From NCBI GenBank assembly GCA_009792885.1, contig WMCF01000003.1, positions 13,968,447 to 14,032,446 on the forward strand: 64,000 nt of DNA, read 5' to 3'. Both the position numbers and the translations under genes were made by a program. The notes below the pieces were generated by a model. The model worked only from the letters and a program-made list of their open reading frames with translations, did no database searches and was not told where the DNA came from. Each line of letters opens with the position of its first letter. Within the stretch, counting starts at the first letter, position 1. Of the stretch, positions 49,601-60,857 are shown piece after piece. The stretch comes from Eremophila alpestris peregrina (taxonomy: Eukaryota > Chordata > Aves > Passeriformes > Alaudidae).

Positions 49601-52600
49601 CACACGGGCCGGGGAACCCGCTGACCTGCGTTTGGCATACATTCCTTCACCAGCAGAAGGGAGGTGCTCCCAAAACTGCTCAGTGCTGCCGAGACCCCCC
49701 CTAGTGATTAAAGTCTGCCTCGGGGGTTGATTAAAATAACACTTTAAAAGTTTTTACAGGAAAAATATCCTGGCGCGGGGGGAAGGGGCGGGCGCGGGGC
49801 CGCCCGGCTGCGCGGGGAGGCGGCGGGAGGGCAGGTGCAGGGCTGGGGCCTGCGGGCAGCGCAAGCTCTCGTCAGCAGCGCCGATGAGTCAGAGGCTAAA
49901 TTTAGCCGGCGATATAAACACAGCCGCCGAGCGCAAACACGGCCCGGCCGGGCCCTCGCACGCACCGCCCGCTCCTCCTCGCCCGCCGGCCGCGGCCGCT
50001 GGCCCTCGGGCGGCTCCAGCCCCATTGCCAGCACCCCCTCGGGTCTGGCTCCCGTCACGGAAAACCTAACTGGCGTTTACAGGAGTTGCCTCACTGCTTG
50101 TTTTTGGATCGCTATTTTTTTCTGTCGTGGTCCGGTCCTCGGAAGGATTCCTTTTCAATTAGCGAGGCAACTACTGAGGAGAAACAAACAAACAAACAAA
50201 CCAACATCCAAAGGGAGACTATAAAAGGCTGGCAGGACATTCCTCTTCAGTGGCTCGAAACAAAGGGGAACTCTGCATTTGGGCACTTGGTTTCCTGGCT
50301 TTCCACCATGAAATTGAATTGGGTAAAATACAATGTACACTCCTTACCGTAAATAATCAGTCCAAACATCTCATCATCCCCCTCAGAGATGGCACTATCT
50401 TAATAAGATCAATCAACCTAGGTGGAGGACTGGAGGCAGAACAACTAGGTTCCTATCAGCAATCCTTGCATGATCTCAGTCAAGTCATAACCTGCATTTT
50501 CTACTCTCCCACAATAAAAAAATAAGTGGAGTATTACCGCAATTATTTCTTAATTGAAAAATAACTTCTCAGCTGTCACACTGCTACAAGCAGAAAGCAT
50601 GTTACCATTGTCAGAGTGCTGCGAGAGCTGAGGAAACCGAAGGGGTTGTACAAGAGAGACAGCAGCACTGACCACTTACGTTAGAAATACTGCAGAACCA
50701 TTCACCTGTACTGTCTCAAAGAACTGTTTCGTGCTCTTTATTGTGGGCAATCTTGGTCTTTTGAGGTTGAGGCCCCACTCAAGAGAGTTCTCTGTCCGGC
50801 GGGATTCATGGCACACAGCTGCACAGAGCTTGCATAGCTCGCCTGCCTCTCAGCTCCCTCAGGCTTTGCCCACTTGCTCTACTAGAGTTAGGCAGGAAAT
50901 TTTGCTTTTTTAACATTATCCCCTATTTTAAACAGGAACACACATGTAATATATTTAAATCTTTGGTCAGCTGAAAGCATAGAGGAGGCTAGATTAGGAT
51001 GGTGTAGAAGTTTTGTGGTTTTTATTAAACTGATATACAATGATTGTATGTGACTTGCATCAAGAGTTTGTATAGCCCAGCCTCCAGCAGCAGCCTTACA
51101 CGGCTGCCTGAGGAAAAGCTAAGGGCAAGTACATGCAATAGCTTCCACTAGTACTCTTTCAGCATCTAGCTAGTTTGAGCTTAGGACTTCCTGAGCCAGA
51201 TCTGGTTTCTGTTTATTTAATGTCTGCTTCAGTGGCCATAAACTTGTCCCAATTCCCCTTGAACCCAGATAAAGCACTGGGATGTACAATATGCCTTGAC
51301 ATGGAGCTCCACAGCTTTCACCTGTTGCATGAAAAATGACCTCATTTACTTTGAGCTGGCTTCCACTAGTTTGACTTGATTTTGCCTAGTTCTTGTACTG
51401 GGAGAAATTAGTTTATTCATCTCTTTCATGTCACTTTTGATTTCTATATAATATTGCTTCCCTCTTGGTTTATATCCTTTTTTAGGCTTAGCAGTCCTAG
51501 CCCATTTTTATCATATGGAAGTTCTATTGTCCATCCTGCCCTTCTCTGAACCTTTTCCAGTTCTGCTGCATCATTTTTGGATGAAGAAAACCAGACCTTC
51601 ATGTAGCATTCAAGATATGGTAGAAACATAAATTTATACAGTGGCATAATTATGTTCTTGTTCTCAGTTTCTTTTCTTAACATGCCAAAGAATACCATTT
51701 CAGATCAGATGTGAAATGGTCCAGCAAGTTTCTGTTAACCTACATGTCAAGTAATCAGCTCCATGGGCAGCAGGATTTCAAACCAGATGCTAGGCAAGGG
51801 GCAGCAGGTTGTTGTGTCAGTTGTGTGCATGGGGTAGGTGCGCTTCCAAGCCCACCTCTTCCTTCACTGTCATTTGTCAAAATGAAAAGAAAAAAAAAAA
51901 AANAAAAAAAAAAAAAGAAGAAGAAAAAAGAAAGGAAAAAAAGAAGAAAAAGAAAGGAAAAAAAGAAGAAAAATCTAATAACATTAAGCAAAAAATCTGC
52001 CTCCACCTCCTCATATCAAATTACTGGCTCCACTGACCATAATAATGGCCCCCTCCTCTCCTCAAGCCTAGGATTCCAGTTCCATAGCCCTGGAAGAACT
52101 TCATTTCACATCTCAGTCTTCTCAAATTCACACCCACCCTACCCCCTGCCCTTTAAACTGGGCTCACTCACTTCAGGAGTTCTCTCCCTCACCATGCTTG
52201 TGCATCCTCAGCTGGAGATTCGAGTCCTGCACCAATGGGCAACACACAGAGAGCAGAGCTGAAGAGGTGACCCACTGCTATGCACAGCAGCAGCAAGGAC
52301 CAACCAACAGGGAAGATCCTGAAACACTGACCTACTCAGGAAACAAGTCAATGAAAACATGTACCCCAGGTCTCAAAGAGACTGAAGGTACAAGTGAAGT
52401 ATGGAGCTGCTGGTGCTACAGGCTTAGCTGCAGGACAGTCTGAGTCTCTGCATTATTATCAGGAAGCTTTTCTGAACATTTGTCCTAAAATACAAGGTCA
52501 TTGTAAAGAACACATTCCTGCAAATAATTCCAGTGTAAAAAGTAACTGTCAAAAATGCCCTGAATATCCTTAATAATGAAAAAAGCCTGCTGGAGTTTGG

Positions 52601-55600
52601 GATAAATGATGCACATATAGTACTGTGCACCCATTCTCTCACACCGAAAAGTTTCCGATAAGCGATGCAAGTTCCCTGTTGCATAAGTAGAAGTGTCTCA
52701 GAGGAGGCTTTGATTACTCTCATGAGAGATAGAGAGGAATAAGTATGCAAAACATAACATGTTTCACTTTTAAAGGAAAATAACATTTCCTCCTGGACAT
52801 TTTCAGTGTCATTAGTTTGAGGCAAACAGGTACATGCCTAGCTGTCTGCCCACAGCCCGGGTGGATGCAGGCATTTGTGTTCAATGGGCTGCTGAACCCT
52901 GGTGCAGTGATGGTAAGACTTACTTGCTGAACCAACTGGGGAATTTAGAGAAACAAAGTTTTCTATAGCTAGATATGCAGAGGCTTTTTGAGCATGGTCA
53001 GCATATCTAAATCAACTGCAGGATTCCTGATGTGTTGGAAAGGGACTTTGTTGTTGTTTGTAATGCACTTATTTACTCAAGAAAGCTCAGCTCTGATTCA
53101 GCATCTGGTTCTCATTGAGGCTCAGCTTTTTTTAAACTGAGCTTTCCAGATGGGTTGACTGAAGCACAAGGAGGTCAAGAGACTTGTCTGAGGTCATACA
53201 GCAAGTCAGTGGCTCTGCTTGGACCTGAGCCCAGAACTGTTCAAGGCTACCACTCCTTGGCTCTTAAAGAGACAATTTTATCCCCTGTGAAGTGATCTTA
53301 TCTCCATGAAGAAGAAATACGATAAAAGCAGTCCCCTCAAAGCTGCAGCCTGCTTTAAAAGAGTTATTTTATTTGGAAAAAGCTATAGTGTTCCAGTGTC
53401 TCATTGGAGCCCATCACACTGAAGGGGTGTGATATTGATATACAGTGTCATCCACCCCACCCCTGTATAACCCTGTGCTCCTCTGGGACGGCTTTACACT
53501 GCTGCTGCTGCCATCCCTGGTTGTGCACTCACATCCCATCTAACAACCCCTCATGTCATGAAATACACTCTCCATTCAGCACAGGTCGAAGCCCCTCCTC
53601 AAGGCAAGGAAACCCAAGTGCACTCAGGACCTGAGGCAGAGCCCAAGCACTTGTTGTCACAGCCTGGACGTGTGGGGTGTGGGAAGCACATCCCAGCCAG
53701 CCAACCAGCGGGTCCCCTAAGCTCAGCTCTGTTCTCCATAACCCCAGAGCATGCTCTTGAAGCTCAGCCACAGGCTGGGCTACAGCAGTAGTTCAAGGAT
53801 TCCATAGCAAAGGCACACTTGCTTCAAACCAAGGAGGAGGTGGCAGATACTGGCTTCTCTTGCAGAAAGCATGGCTCTACCTTTGTTTTCCAGGGGCAGG
53901 GTAAAAAAAATAAAACTAGGAAGTTTGCCAGAAACTACACAGCCTCAATCAAGTAAGAGACAGTAAAGAACTCAAGAAAACATAGATGGGTCGTTCTGCA
54001 GAGCCCTTGCAATCTAGATACATCTGTAGCAGGCTCTGCTACTTAGGAACACAGAGCGTAGCTCAAGTCTTGTTACAAGAAATTCAGCATCTTAAGGAGA
54101 TGAAAGACATGGAGTTCTAGGGAATGTTGTGTTATTGCTCTAGCACTGTTCTAAGGATGAAATAGCCAGGTTTTAAATTACTGTTTTCTGTTTAACATAT
54201 TAATAGGAAATGAAACTCTGAAAATGGTGTTCATGCCAAAAGCAAGCATAGGTGCAGCCAATTTTCTTATTCTTACTAGATGCATACCCAAAAATCTTTT
54301 GTATAGCCAAAAACCACAGAATAGATACCATTTAGCTCCAGAAGCCCAGAGAAGAGATAACAGTGACTCTCCAGGGTTCCCAGTGTGGGATGGGTTAGAC
54401 CATGCACGCAGCTGAGTCCAATGACAACTCAGTGATGTCAGCCTCAGCAGCCATCGCCTGCTCAGTTTCTTTCTCAGCCAGGGATGTACATTAACCAGCA
54501 GCCTTTGTGTCAACACAGCCTTGTTGCTGCAGCAGCAGAATGGGGGCCATACCTGCACTGCTGGAGAGTCTCACAGAACTCAAGAGCCATAAGAAGGCAA
54601 CTCTTGAGCTAGCTGAATGCACCATTCCAATGATAAAAGCCTTTCCTAACTTCCCCTGAAAGGGTACACACATTTTCTTTTCACAGGTTCACAGATAAAT
54701 GTTTTGTAAGCTCTGAAAACAGGCGCAGCTTGTTGAAAACCAAGCTTGCTCTCTCTCAGGACTTCACAAGACCACACTGGTGTGACTAACTTTGTGGTAT
54801 TCTAAATCTGATTCAAGACACCACTCTGGAAAGTTGGTTTTGACCAAATGTTTGAGACAAGCTGGAGTGGGGTTTCCAAATCAGGGATTAGTTTCACAGC
54901 AAGATAAACGACAGCCCAGTTTTCCGTGCCTCAGAGACTGCCCCTTCCAAACCACAGCACACTGTGAACTGCTCACGTGTCTCCGGGGACAGACCGCCTG
55001 CTTCTTCAGCAACGGGCTGGGCAGTCACTGCACATAGGACAGAGGGGGTTCTCCACGGGGGATTCATGCCAAAAGCCAAAGGAAATCCTCCATGCGGGAC
55101 TAGGAGGGAAGGGATTGAGCATGACAACAAAACGCTCCACAGGGAACAGTGCTTTGGACACCAATATGTGGCCCAATTCTCAGTTTCCCCGACAAACAAG
55201 AAAGAATCCCTTAGCAGATTCAAATGCCAAGGCCTGTCGCAGGGCCATCTGTGGATAACCACTGGCTGAACTACTCTGTCCTCGGGTTAAGTTTTCGAGT
55301 TGGTTTGGGTTTTGGTTTGTTTTGGGTTTTTTTTTTCCGTTTTGTTTTCAGATTTAAATGGCTGAAGGCCCCCGTTCCCGTCCCCTTTACAACTTGTTGC
55401 TGTTCCAGTTCAAACAAAGAGCGCGGAGCCCCTCCTCTGGCGGGCCCCGGGGGCCGGGCCGGGCCGCGCCGCCCAGCGCAGCCGGACGCCTTTGTTTACT
55501 ACGGCTCCACACGCCGGGCTGGCCGCCGGCCGGGGCTGCGGGGCTGCCGGGCACCGGGAGCCGCGGCCGGGCACCGGGAGCACGGCCCCGCCTGCCCCAG

Positions 55601-58481
55601 GGGAGCCGGGAAGGGTGGGCGCTCTTGGACCCGTCTCCAAGGCACGGGCATCAGATAGGGACACTCCCCCGAGATGAAAGGGGTCAAGTTACAACCAGTT
55701 CCACCAGTTCGGTGCAGGGCTCCTCTGCCAAGTTGGTTAAACCTTCCCTTTCCTGTGAGACAGCCCGGCGAGAGAGCGGAGCCTTGCAGCTAACGCTGGC
55801 GAAAGGCGCCACCGGGGAAAACCCCATTCAACCACAAACAACACATGTTAAAAAATCTCGTGGTAGCTCTTTACTCCTACAGTTTGCTAAATGACATTCA
55901 TAGCCCCATTTACATTTCTATAGGCTAATCTTCCTTTTCCTTCTTTAATCCTCCACCTATTAGGAGATGAGGAGTCCCAGAATTTCCTCATCTCTCAGAC
56001 GACATAGAGAGGACCAAGTCTTTGTCCAGCCACCAGCCACACTCTCTGACCAGGACAGAGATCCCCACTTACCTTTGAGAAGGGCTGCAAACGATGCCAC
56101 AGTTAACAGAGGACAAACTCACTTGGAATAAGAGAAACTTTCTGTCCCTTTCTGAACTCAACAAAATTTCTTTATGTACAAGCAGATACACACCCTCCTT
56201 GTTGGGCTTGCACGTAAGTGGCAAACTGCTGCCTACTGCCAAGCCTCTGCCACCAGTGACCGTCTCTATATGGGCTGAGTTTTCCATTTAATCTCTACTC
56301 AATTGGGAAGGAGAACAAGGAAGAACAAATCAAGGGCTCTGGGGGTAATGGTTATTTTGTTTCTTTGAACAGCAGTGTTTGGTTTTCGGTTGGGTTTTTT
56401 TTAAGAAAGCAAAATCAAGAATCTGGAGTGTGGTTTTCAGGCCTGATGGCATCTTAAAGCTGTCTTTTGTTGTGAGGAAGTTAGTCACAAGTCTGAGACA
56501 CTAGCTAGGACTGTCTGACTAGTAGCTGCCAGCAAATCTAGTTTGATCTAAATATTCTTTGCAACATTACTACCGTTAGACGACAAGGAGTGTCAGAACA
56601 GACTCCAGGCTTGTTATCTCCAAGACAAGGAGCTGACATAAGCTACTGATGGCTACATGCTCCACAGAAGAGAATGCACTAGTGGTGAGGAGAATGGAGA
56701 AGAAGAGTAAAAGCTGTAATAAAAAGCAAAAGGAAGATCCCTGGGAAAAGCCTCAAATCCCACTGCTGGAACTGGAAGAGCTGGAATAGCAGCAGCTAAC
56801 ACAGAAGAGCTCCCTTTCCAGGCAGTAAATGCAATCCTTCACATTCTCTTCCCTCCACCTGCTAATCTTTAGAAAGAGCAGGCAACCTAGCATAAGCAAA
56901 ATCCATCAGGATACTCCCGCCATTTTATCGCTATTGGCAGTCTGCTGTCTTAACAGCTCACTTAGCTGATGCCTGGAACCAGTCATCAGAGTAGCACTCT
57001 TGGACAGGTAAACGCCCATCTTGCCCCCCAGAGACACCCTACCCTCTGTATGTGGAGCCGATGGAACTGGTCGGCAATGCACTGCAACTTCCGTGCAATC
57101 TGCACCTCCGCACGTGCTTCCCGCTGGCCTTCCTGAGGTTCCTCTTGGAGGTGCGGATCCAACACAAAGCCAGCTGGAGGGACATGTAAACGGTAGCCAG
57201 CACTCCCTACAAAACACATCAGAAGAGTCATCCTTCCAGGGTAAAGATTGTCTTTTCTACTCAGTGCACTTCATGGAGGAAAGAGCTGTGCACAATCCTA
57301 AATTTTTTGACTTTTAAAGTCTAGTTCATGAAGGCCAAACAATAACTATGTACAGTAACACAGTGCAGTAAAAGATTTGCCCAGCTTTCAAATAAACTTA
57401 TATTGATTAAGCAGAGCATTGTGTTGATTATCGTCAAATGAGTGGCAGGATCTTAAAATTGATTCCTTTTGCTTGTTTACAGCTTAGCCAAGTGCTGTGG
57501 TTTGAGTTTTCTTTTTTTTTTTTAAGGACAGTTTTGCAGTTTTACAGGATCTCTGTCTCAAGTTGTCTCCCCTCAAAGGTAACAGTATCTTTTCTGCCAG
57601 TCTTTTCTCAGTTTTCTGTAATTCAGTGATTTTAGTGATTTGAATTAAAGCTGAATTGGATACACAAAGCTGAGTGGTGACCCATCAGTTACTAGTAAAA
57701 TACTGGATGGACATGTTACTTATTCAGCAACTTTAACTCCAATGAAGAGCCTAAAAGCTGTTACTTTTTGCATCTTCATCTCCCTACTGAAAACTTCTAG
57801 GAGTTTGCACTTTCTATGTGGATGACACAGACCATTGGTAGTTTAAAAACGTAGGCAAATTTTAGGGTTTGAAGTACGGTGAACATTTAAACATCTAGCA
57901 GTAAAATCAAATGTGATAGAATAAAGCCAAAAAGAGAGAGAAAGAATATCAAAGACAGCAGAAGCAATGAGCAAGTGTCTGGTTCCTGCAGTAGACAAGG
58001 AAGGGTAAGAAAATACAAGTTGTCTTTCTTGAGAGAGTAGGACTAAAGCAAAATAATTTCAGTCCTTTAATAAAACGCCCTAATGAAAGAGACCTTGCTT
58101 TATTGGGGAGGTGCTAAAGGGACAGTTTCTTTGCTGCAAAGCTAGTGACACTGGAGTGCTCTTACCATAGAAGAGTCTCCGTGGCTCTTCAGTGACTCCA
58201 CAAGGCAACATAACATCCTGACTGGAAGAGGATGGGCTGAGTGTTTGAGTTGCCTTGTCCTGCTGCTCAGGATGCCTGATACCGGGACCACAGCAGTGTG
58301 TGAGGGGAAATAGTTGAAATCTCCCCAGAAGGCAGCTGTAGGACTGGTTCTGTGTGAAAAAGCCAGTTGCAGTCATCTCACCAGGCTGACCTGCAAGTCC
58401 AAAGTCATCAGAGTGAAACACGTCATCGTCCAGCCCATCCAGGCTAGAATAGTCCTCTTCCAGGTAGCTGGGGCGATCCAT
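43591..58481 (-). CDS. BMF: BMF, Bcl-2 modifying factor (BH3-only pro-apoptotic protein), three coding exons
   Basis: Joined exons 58481-58166, 57206-57043 and 43692-43591 give 193 residues ending in TGA; human BMF is 184. Family knowledge: BMF is held on myosin V motors by dynein light chain 2 and, on release after loss of anchorage or stress, binds and neutralises BCL2-type survival proteins at mitochondria. Seen here: an acidic N-terminus; the light-chain motif DKATQTL (residues 75-81); the conserved blocks FQLFPLTHCCGPG (55-67) and MLPCGVTEEP (91-100); the BH3 helix around ARKLQCIADQFHRLH (143-157) with the key L146, A150 and D151; and a hydrophobic tail starting QVWWQLFLFLHNLAL (167-181). 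The ATG lies five bases into its exon with G at -3 and +4. All introns are GT-AG and frame-consistent (phase 1, then phase 0). No disabling change was seen. Identification rests on remembered family sequence, not a search, but the match is extensive. Confidence 0.96.
44048..44063. repeat. Poly(T) tract in BMF last intron
   Basis: Sixteen T, followed within 40 bases by a run of A on the same strand (about 44091-44107), so the two could pair in a transcript. Confidence 0.9.
44235..44275 (-). other. Guanine-rich tract, G-quadruplex candidate (BMF intron 3)
   Basis: The minus (BMF-sense) strand has GGGGGG-A-GGG-T-GGGGG after an upstream GGGAAGG, with very short loops. It flanks a CA repeat. It would be present in the BMF pre-mRNA about 550 bases upstream of the last exon. 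Confidence 0.6.
44770..44801 (-). other. Canonical G-quadruplex motif (BMF intron 3)
   Basis: The minus strand reads GGGG-ATT-GGGG-A-GGGGGG-T-GGGGGG: four G runs with loops of 3, 1 and 1. It is the strongest quadruplex motif in the window, on the BMF-sense strand about 1.1 kb before the last exon. Confidence 0.8.
46196..46220. repeat. Poly(T) tract, 25 bases
   Basis: Uninterrupted T run followed by AAGGGGGG in the last BMF intron. It would be poly(A) in the BMF pre-mRNA. Confidence 0.97.
47793..47820. repeat. Poly(A) tract, 28 bases
   Basis: Uninterrupted A run in the last BMF intron, with no retroposed coding sequence recognisable next to it. It would be poly(U) in the BMF pre-mRNA. Confidence 0.97.
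49740..50060. promoter_or_regulatory. CpG island inside BMF last intron, promoter candidate
   Basis: A sharply bounded GC- and CpG-dense block lies in otherwise AT-rich intron sequence. Within it, in plus orientation, are TGAGTCA (AP-1/MARE core) at 49885-49891, a perfect 14-bp palindrome GGCTAAATTTAGCC at 49894-49907 that fits the MEF2 consensus, and TATAAA at 49913-49918. This order would place a plus-strand start near 49945, antisense to BMF. Long open frames through the block on both strands resemble no protein I know and look like a by-product of high GC. Confidence 0.55.
51230..51690 (-). mobile_element. Ancient L3/CR1-like LINE relic in BMF intron
   Basis: Reading the minus strand gives a decayed reverse-transcriptase tail with LEKVQRRAG preceded by a YLECYMKVW block, the counterpart of CR1/L3 LEYC..W and LERVQRRA. 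The plus strand also follows the amniote L3-like motif order (AACTTGTCC, CTAGTTCTTGTA, CATATGGAAGTTC, CCCTTCTCTGAACC). It is much more diverged than the copy at 384-883, so it predates it. Confidence 0.75.
51880..51975. repeat. A/G-rich low-complexity tract with one undetermined base
   Basis: A long A run gives way to AAG/AAAG-type repeats. Base 51903 is N, so the tract length and content are uncertain in the assembly. Confidence 0.95.
53130..53265 (-). repeat. MIR SINE relic in BMF last intron
   Basis: CAGATGGGTTGACTGAAGCA, then CAAGGAGGTCAAGAGACTTG, TCTGAGGTCATACAGCAAGT and CAGTGGCTCTGCTTGGACC follow the reverse-complement MIR core without large gaps. This is the clearest MIR of the window. 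Confidence 0.85.
55380..55660. promoter_or_regulatory. Second CpG island inside BMF last intron
   Basis: A CpG-dense stretch lies 1.4 kb downstream of the BH3 exon. It includes a forkhead-type site TTGTTTAC (55492-55499) next to the GC core, and an imperfect direct repeat of GGGCACCGGGAGC at about 55548 and 55568. Open frames exist on several strands without recognisable protein similarity. It may be an alternative or antisense promoter, or an enhancer that keeps CpGs; the sequence does not decide. Confidence 0.5.
57043..57206 (-). CDS. BMF: BMF second coding exon (BH3 domain)
   Basis: The acceptor TTTTGTAG precedes base 57206. The exon completes glycine 106 and continues SAGYRLHVPP, then the BH3 region EVQIARKLQCIADQFHRLHIQR (written here in pieces: EVQIARKL, QCIADQF, HRLHIQR). 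It ends at AGG, followed by GTAGGG from 57042, phase 0. Length is 164 bases. Intron 2, between this and the first coding exon, is 959 bases. Confidence 0.95.
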
Positions 58482-58486
58482 TGCTC
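58166..58486 (-). CDS. BMF: BMF first coding exon (start codon and dynein-light-chain motif)
   Basis: The acceptor TTTATTGCAG precedes base 58486. The start codon is 58481-58479, so only five untranslated bases lie in this exon. The coding part is 316 bases (105 codons plus one base). It ends at TATG, followed by the donor GTAAGAG at 58165. It carries residues 1-105, including the DKATQTL motif and the cysteine pair of LTHCCGPG. Confidence 0.95.
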
Positions 58487-60857
58487 CTGCAATAAAGGGA
58501 CATTTGAGGAAACAGCTAAGAAACAACAAGAATGTTGTCCAGGAGAGAATGCCTTCTGCTCCAACAATAAAACACAACCAATTTTACCACATCACCTCTT
58601 TTCCCCCGCTTCCCAGTGCTGCCCATCTCCATGGACAGGAGAGGTGAGTTGTAAAGGTCAAGGCTTTGCAGAAAGTCCTCAAGTGCTAGGCCAGAAAGAG
58701 ACAAGCTTCACATAAATCCACCCACAGCTCCAATTCCATACCTGCTCACAAGTAAATAGCCAACCCCCAACCTCAGCACAAGAAACAGAAAAGACATTTT
58801 AAAAAGTAACCCTAATTTTTCTAATAGCCCCATGGCCAGTCAGCTTCTTTGGGGTCTGCTTTGCTTTGGCTTGCTATATTTGAACTTTATGGTAGATCTC
58901 ATTCACTTTTTTCTCATCTATAGCTTATTGATGAAGAAAAGCTCTTCTAATCACAATGCTGCAAGGCCAGATTTTTAAGAAACCCCAGTGGTTGCAAAAC
59001 TTAGAAGCTGTCAAAGCCACTTAAGTGAAGCTCTCCATTACTTCTCCCTATGAGGGCAAACTTTCCTTTCAACTTCTCATTTCTTCCCTCAGCTCAAGAT
59101 ATGTCCCAAACTTGGCAATGTAGTCACTTCCTTATCCCTCTTACCCTCAAGCCTACATGTGCTGTTAGTGCAATGGTTCATCCTACTACTAAAGAAAAAC
59201 ATGGCTGGTGTCAGTCTGTAGTTGCCACAGTAAACGCTCCTGAGCTCTGTTGCAGCACAAAGCTGAACAAAGATGGTAGAGGGGAAAAAACCCCTATAAA
59301 CCCTAAATCACTATTTCAGAGCTCTTTGCAAACATAAAGCAATTAGAAGCAGTATTACCAAAAATGCCACAAGTCCCTTTACTGTTACCTGTGCATCTAA
59401 CCCAATTGGAAGACAGACTCCTAAGAGATCCATCTCCAGGATTTCCACCCAGTTCCAAACAAGGCAGTGAAATTCAACTCTTCATGTCTCTTCCTTTGCT
59501 CTGGTTTGCGAAGCATTTAACAGAATGGAAGACTAGCAAGAGGAATTTCAAGCCTGAAGGAGACATTAATAATACTTTTATGAGGATGTGTTCAGCACTG
59601 CCCTTGGTGCTCCCATATCCCCCCAGATGAGCAGCACTCAGGACACCAGCACGCTAGAGACAACAGGACCAAGCAGTGCAAGAACTGTTTCTGCAGGGCT
59701 CTGGCTTGGGGGCACTGTGGCTATTTAAGTTGCTACACCTCAGCAGTTCACTCAACTGAGCCACAACTCCAAAGAAGTTTCTGCAGAGTAGAATAGGTAC
59801 CAGCCCCACAGCTGGATGCAGCTCTGCTGGATGACAGCAGTGGCAGAGCACTCATAACATTCCCATCCATGGCTTAAAGTAGCACAGTGAAAGGAGTTAT
59901 GGGCCCCAAGAGGCAGGCATCTCCTTGCCAGCTCTTCTGCTCAATCAGTCACCTGACAGAGAGGCAGGCGGGAATGTATTTTGTCTTTGCAGAAAAGTTT
60001 GCCAGATCTCATCTGTCAGCTTCACTGGGACACAGGCATTCCTCAAGGAAAGTGCAGCAAAGGCACAGAGTAAACCCCCAACAAAAGAGGGTTTAAAGAG
60101 CAAAAAGTTTAACTCGACCTTCTGCAATACGGCTCGACCTTTTTGCAGAACGCTTTAGAGAATGCCGAGGCAGCGCGAAGGATAACTCACTGGAACTCCT
60201 ACAATCTCCAAACGCAGCTCACGCTGGGAGCCACAGACACGGGACAGCTCGGCCTACGAGTCTCTAGCCCCCGCGTCCCCGGTGTCGTGTGCTACCCACG
60301 GCGCTTCCTCCCACAAGGCAGCGGCGACAGCCGCGGGCCAGGGAAGCCGCACGCCCGCGCTGACAGGCGGCGGGCCGGGAGCGGAGGGAGGGCTCAGCGC
60401 ACACGTGCGTGCCAGCGTCCCAAAACAAAGCTGGCCGGCCTCGCTTCGCCACCGCCGGCCGCCTTTAACTCTTCCCCGCCCGGGCTCTTTCCCCGCAGAT
60501 GTGCCCCCGGCCGAGAGGTTTAACGCGGCTCCTCCGGCCAGCGCCGTGGGACGAGACTCCGAGCTCGGCGGGGCGGCCCGGGAGGGGCAGCGCCGGCTGT
60601 GGAATCAGCCATCGCCTACATCAGGGAATCAGCTGCTTTCTCAGTGCCCACGGAGCTCACTCCTCGCCCGCAACCTCCCTCTTTCTTCCCGCTCCCTAGC
60701 AGGCGCGGGACTCCGAGCAGGACCGGCCGGGCCGGGGCTACCTCGAGGCGAAACCCCTTCGCTGTCACGATCGCTCCCGGCCTCGGCACCGCCCTCACCG
60801 GCGACCCGGCTCAGATCGGCCGGCCCCCAGCGGCGAAGGCGCTTCCCGGGCACTCAC
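58487..60857 (-). other. BMF: BMF intron 1 (inferred)
   Basis: 2,371 bases between the exon 1 donor in the CpG island and the acceptor of the first coding exon. No additional exon was recognised in it; short minus-strand frames at 58516-58704 lack convincing splice signals. Confidence 0.65.

Larger units (their letters stand above)
43693..57042 (-). other. BMF: BMF intron 3
   Basis: A 13,350-base intron between the BH3 exon and the tail exon, with consensus GT (57042-57041) and AG ends. It holds the two CpG islands, the L3-like and MIR relics, poly(A/T) tracts and G-rich motifs listed separately. No nested protein-coding gene was recognised. Confidence 0.9.

Noticed and set aside
49744..50224. 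Long frames on both strands through the intronic CpG island
   Set aside because: Composition-driven; no domain or splice structure supports coding.
55224..55894. 144- and 178-codon frames across the second intronic CpG island
   Set aside because: Proline/arginine/glycine-rich, without a known pattern and with several frames open together.
58516..58704. Minus-strand frame just upstream of the first coding exon, considered as an extra BMF exon
   Set aside because: No convincing donor and acceptor pair; it lies in intron 1 next to the used acceptor.
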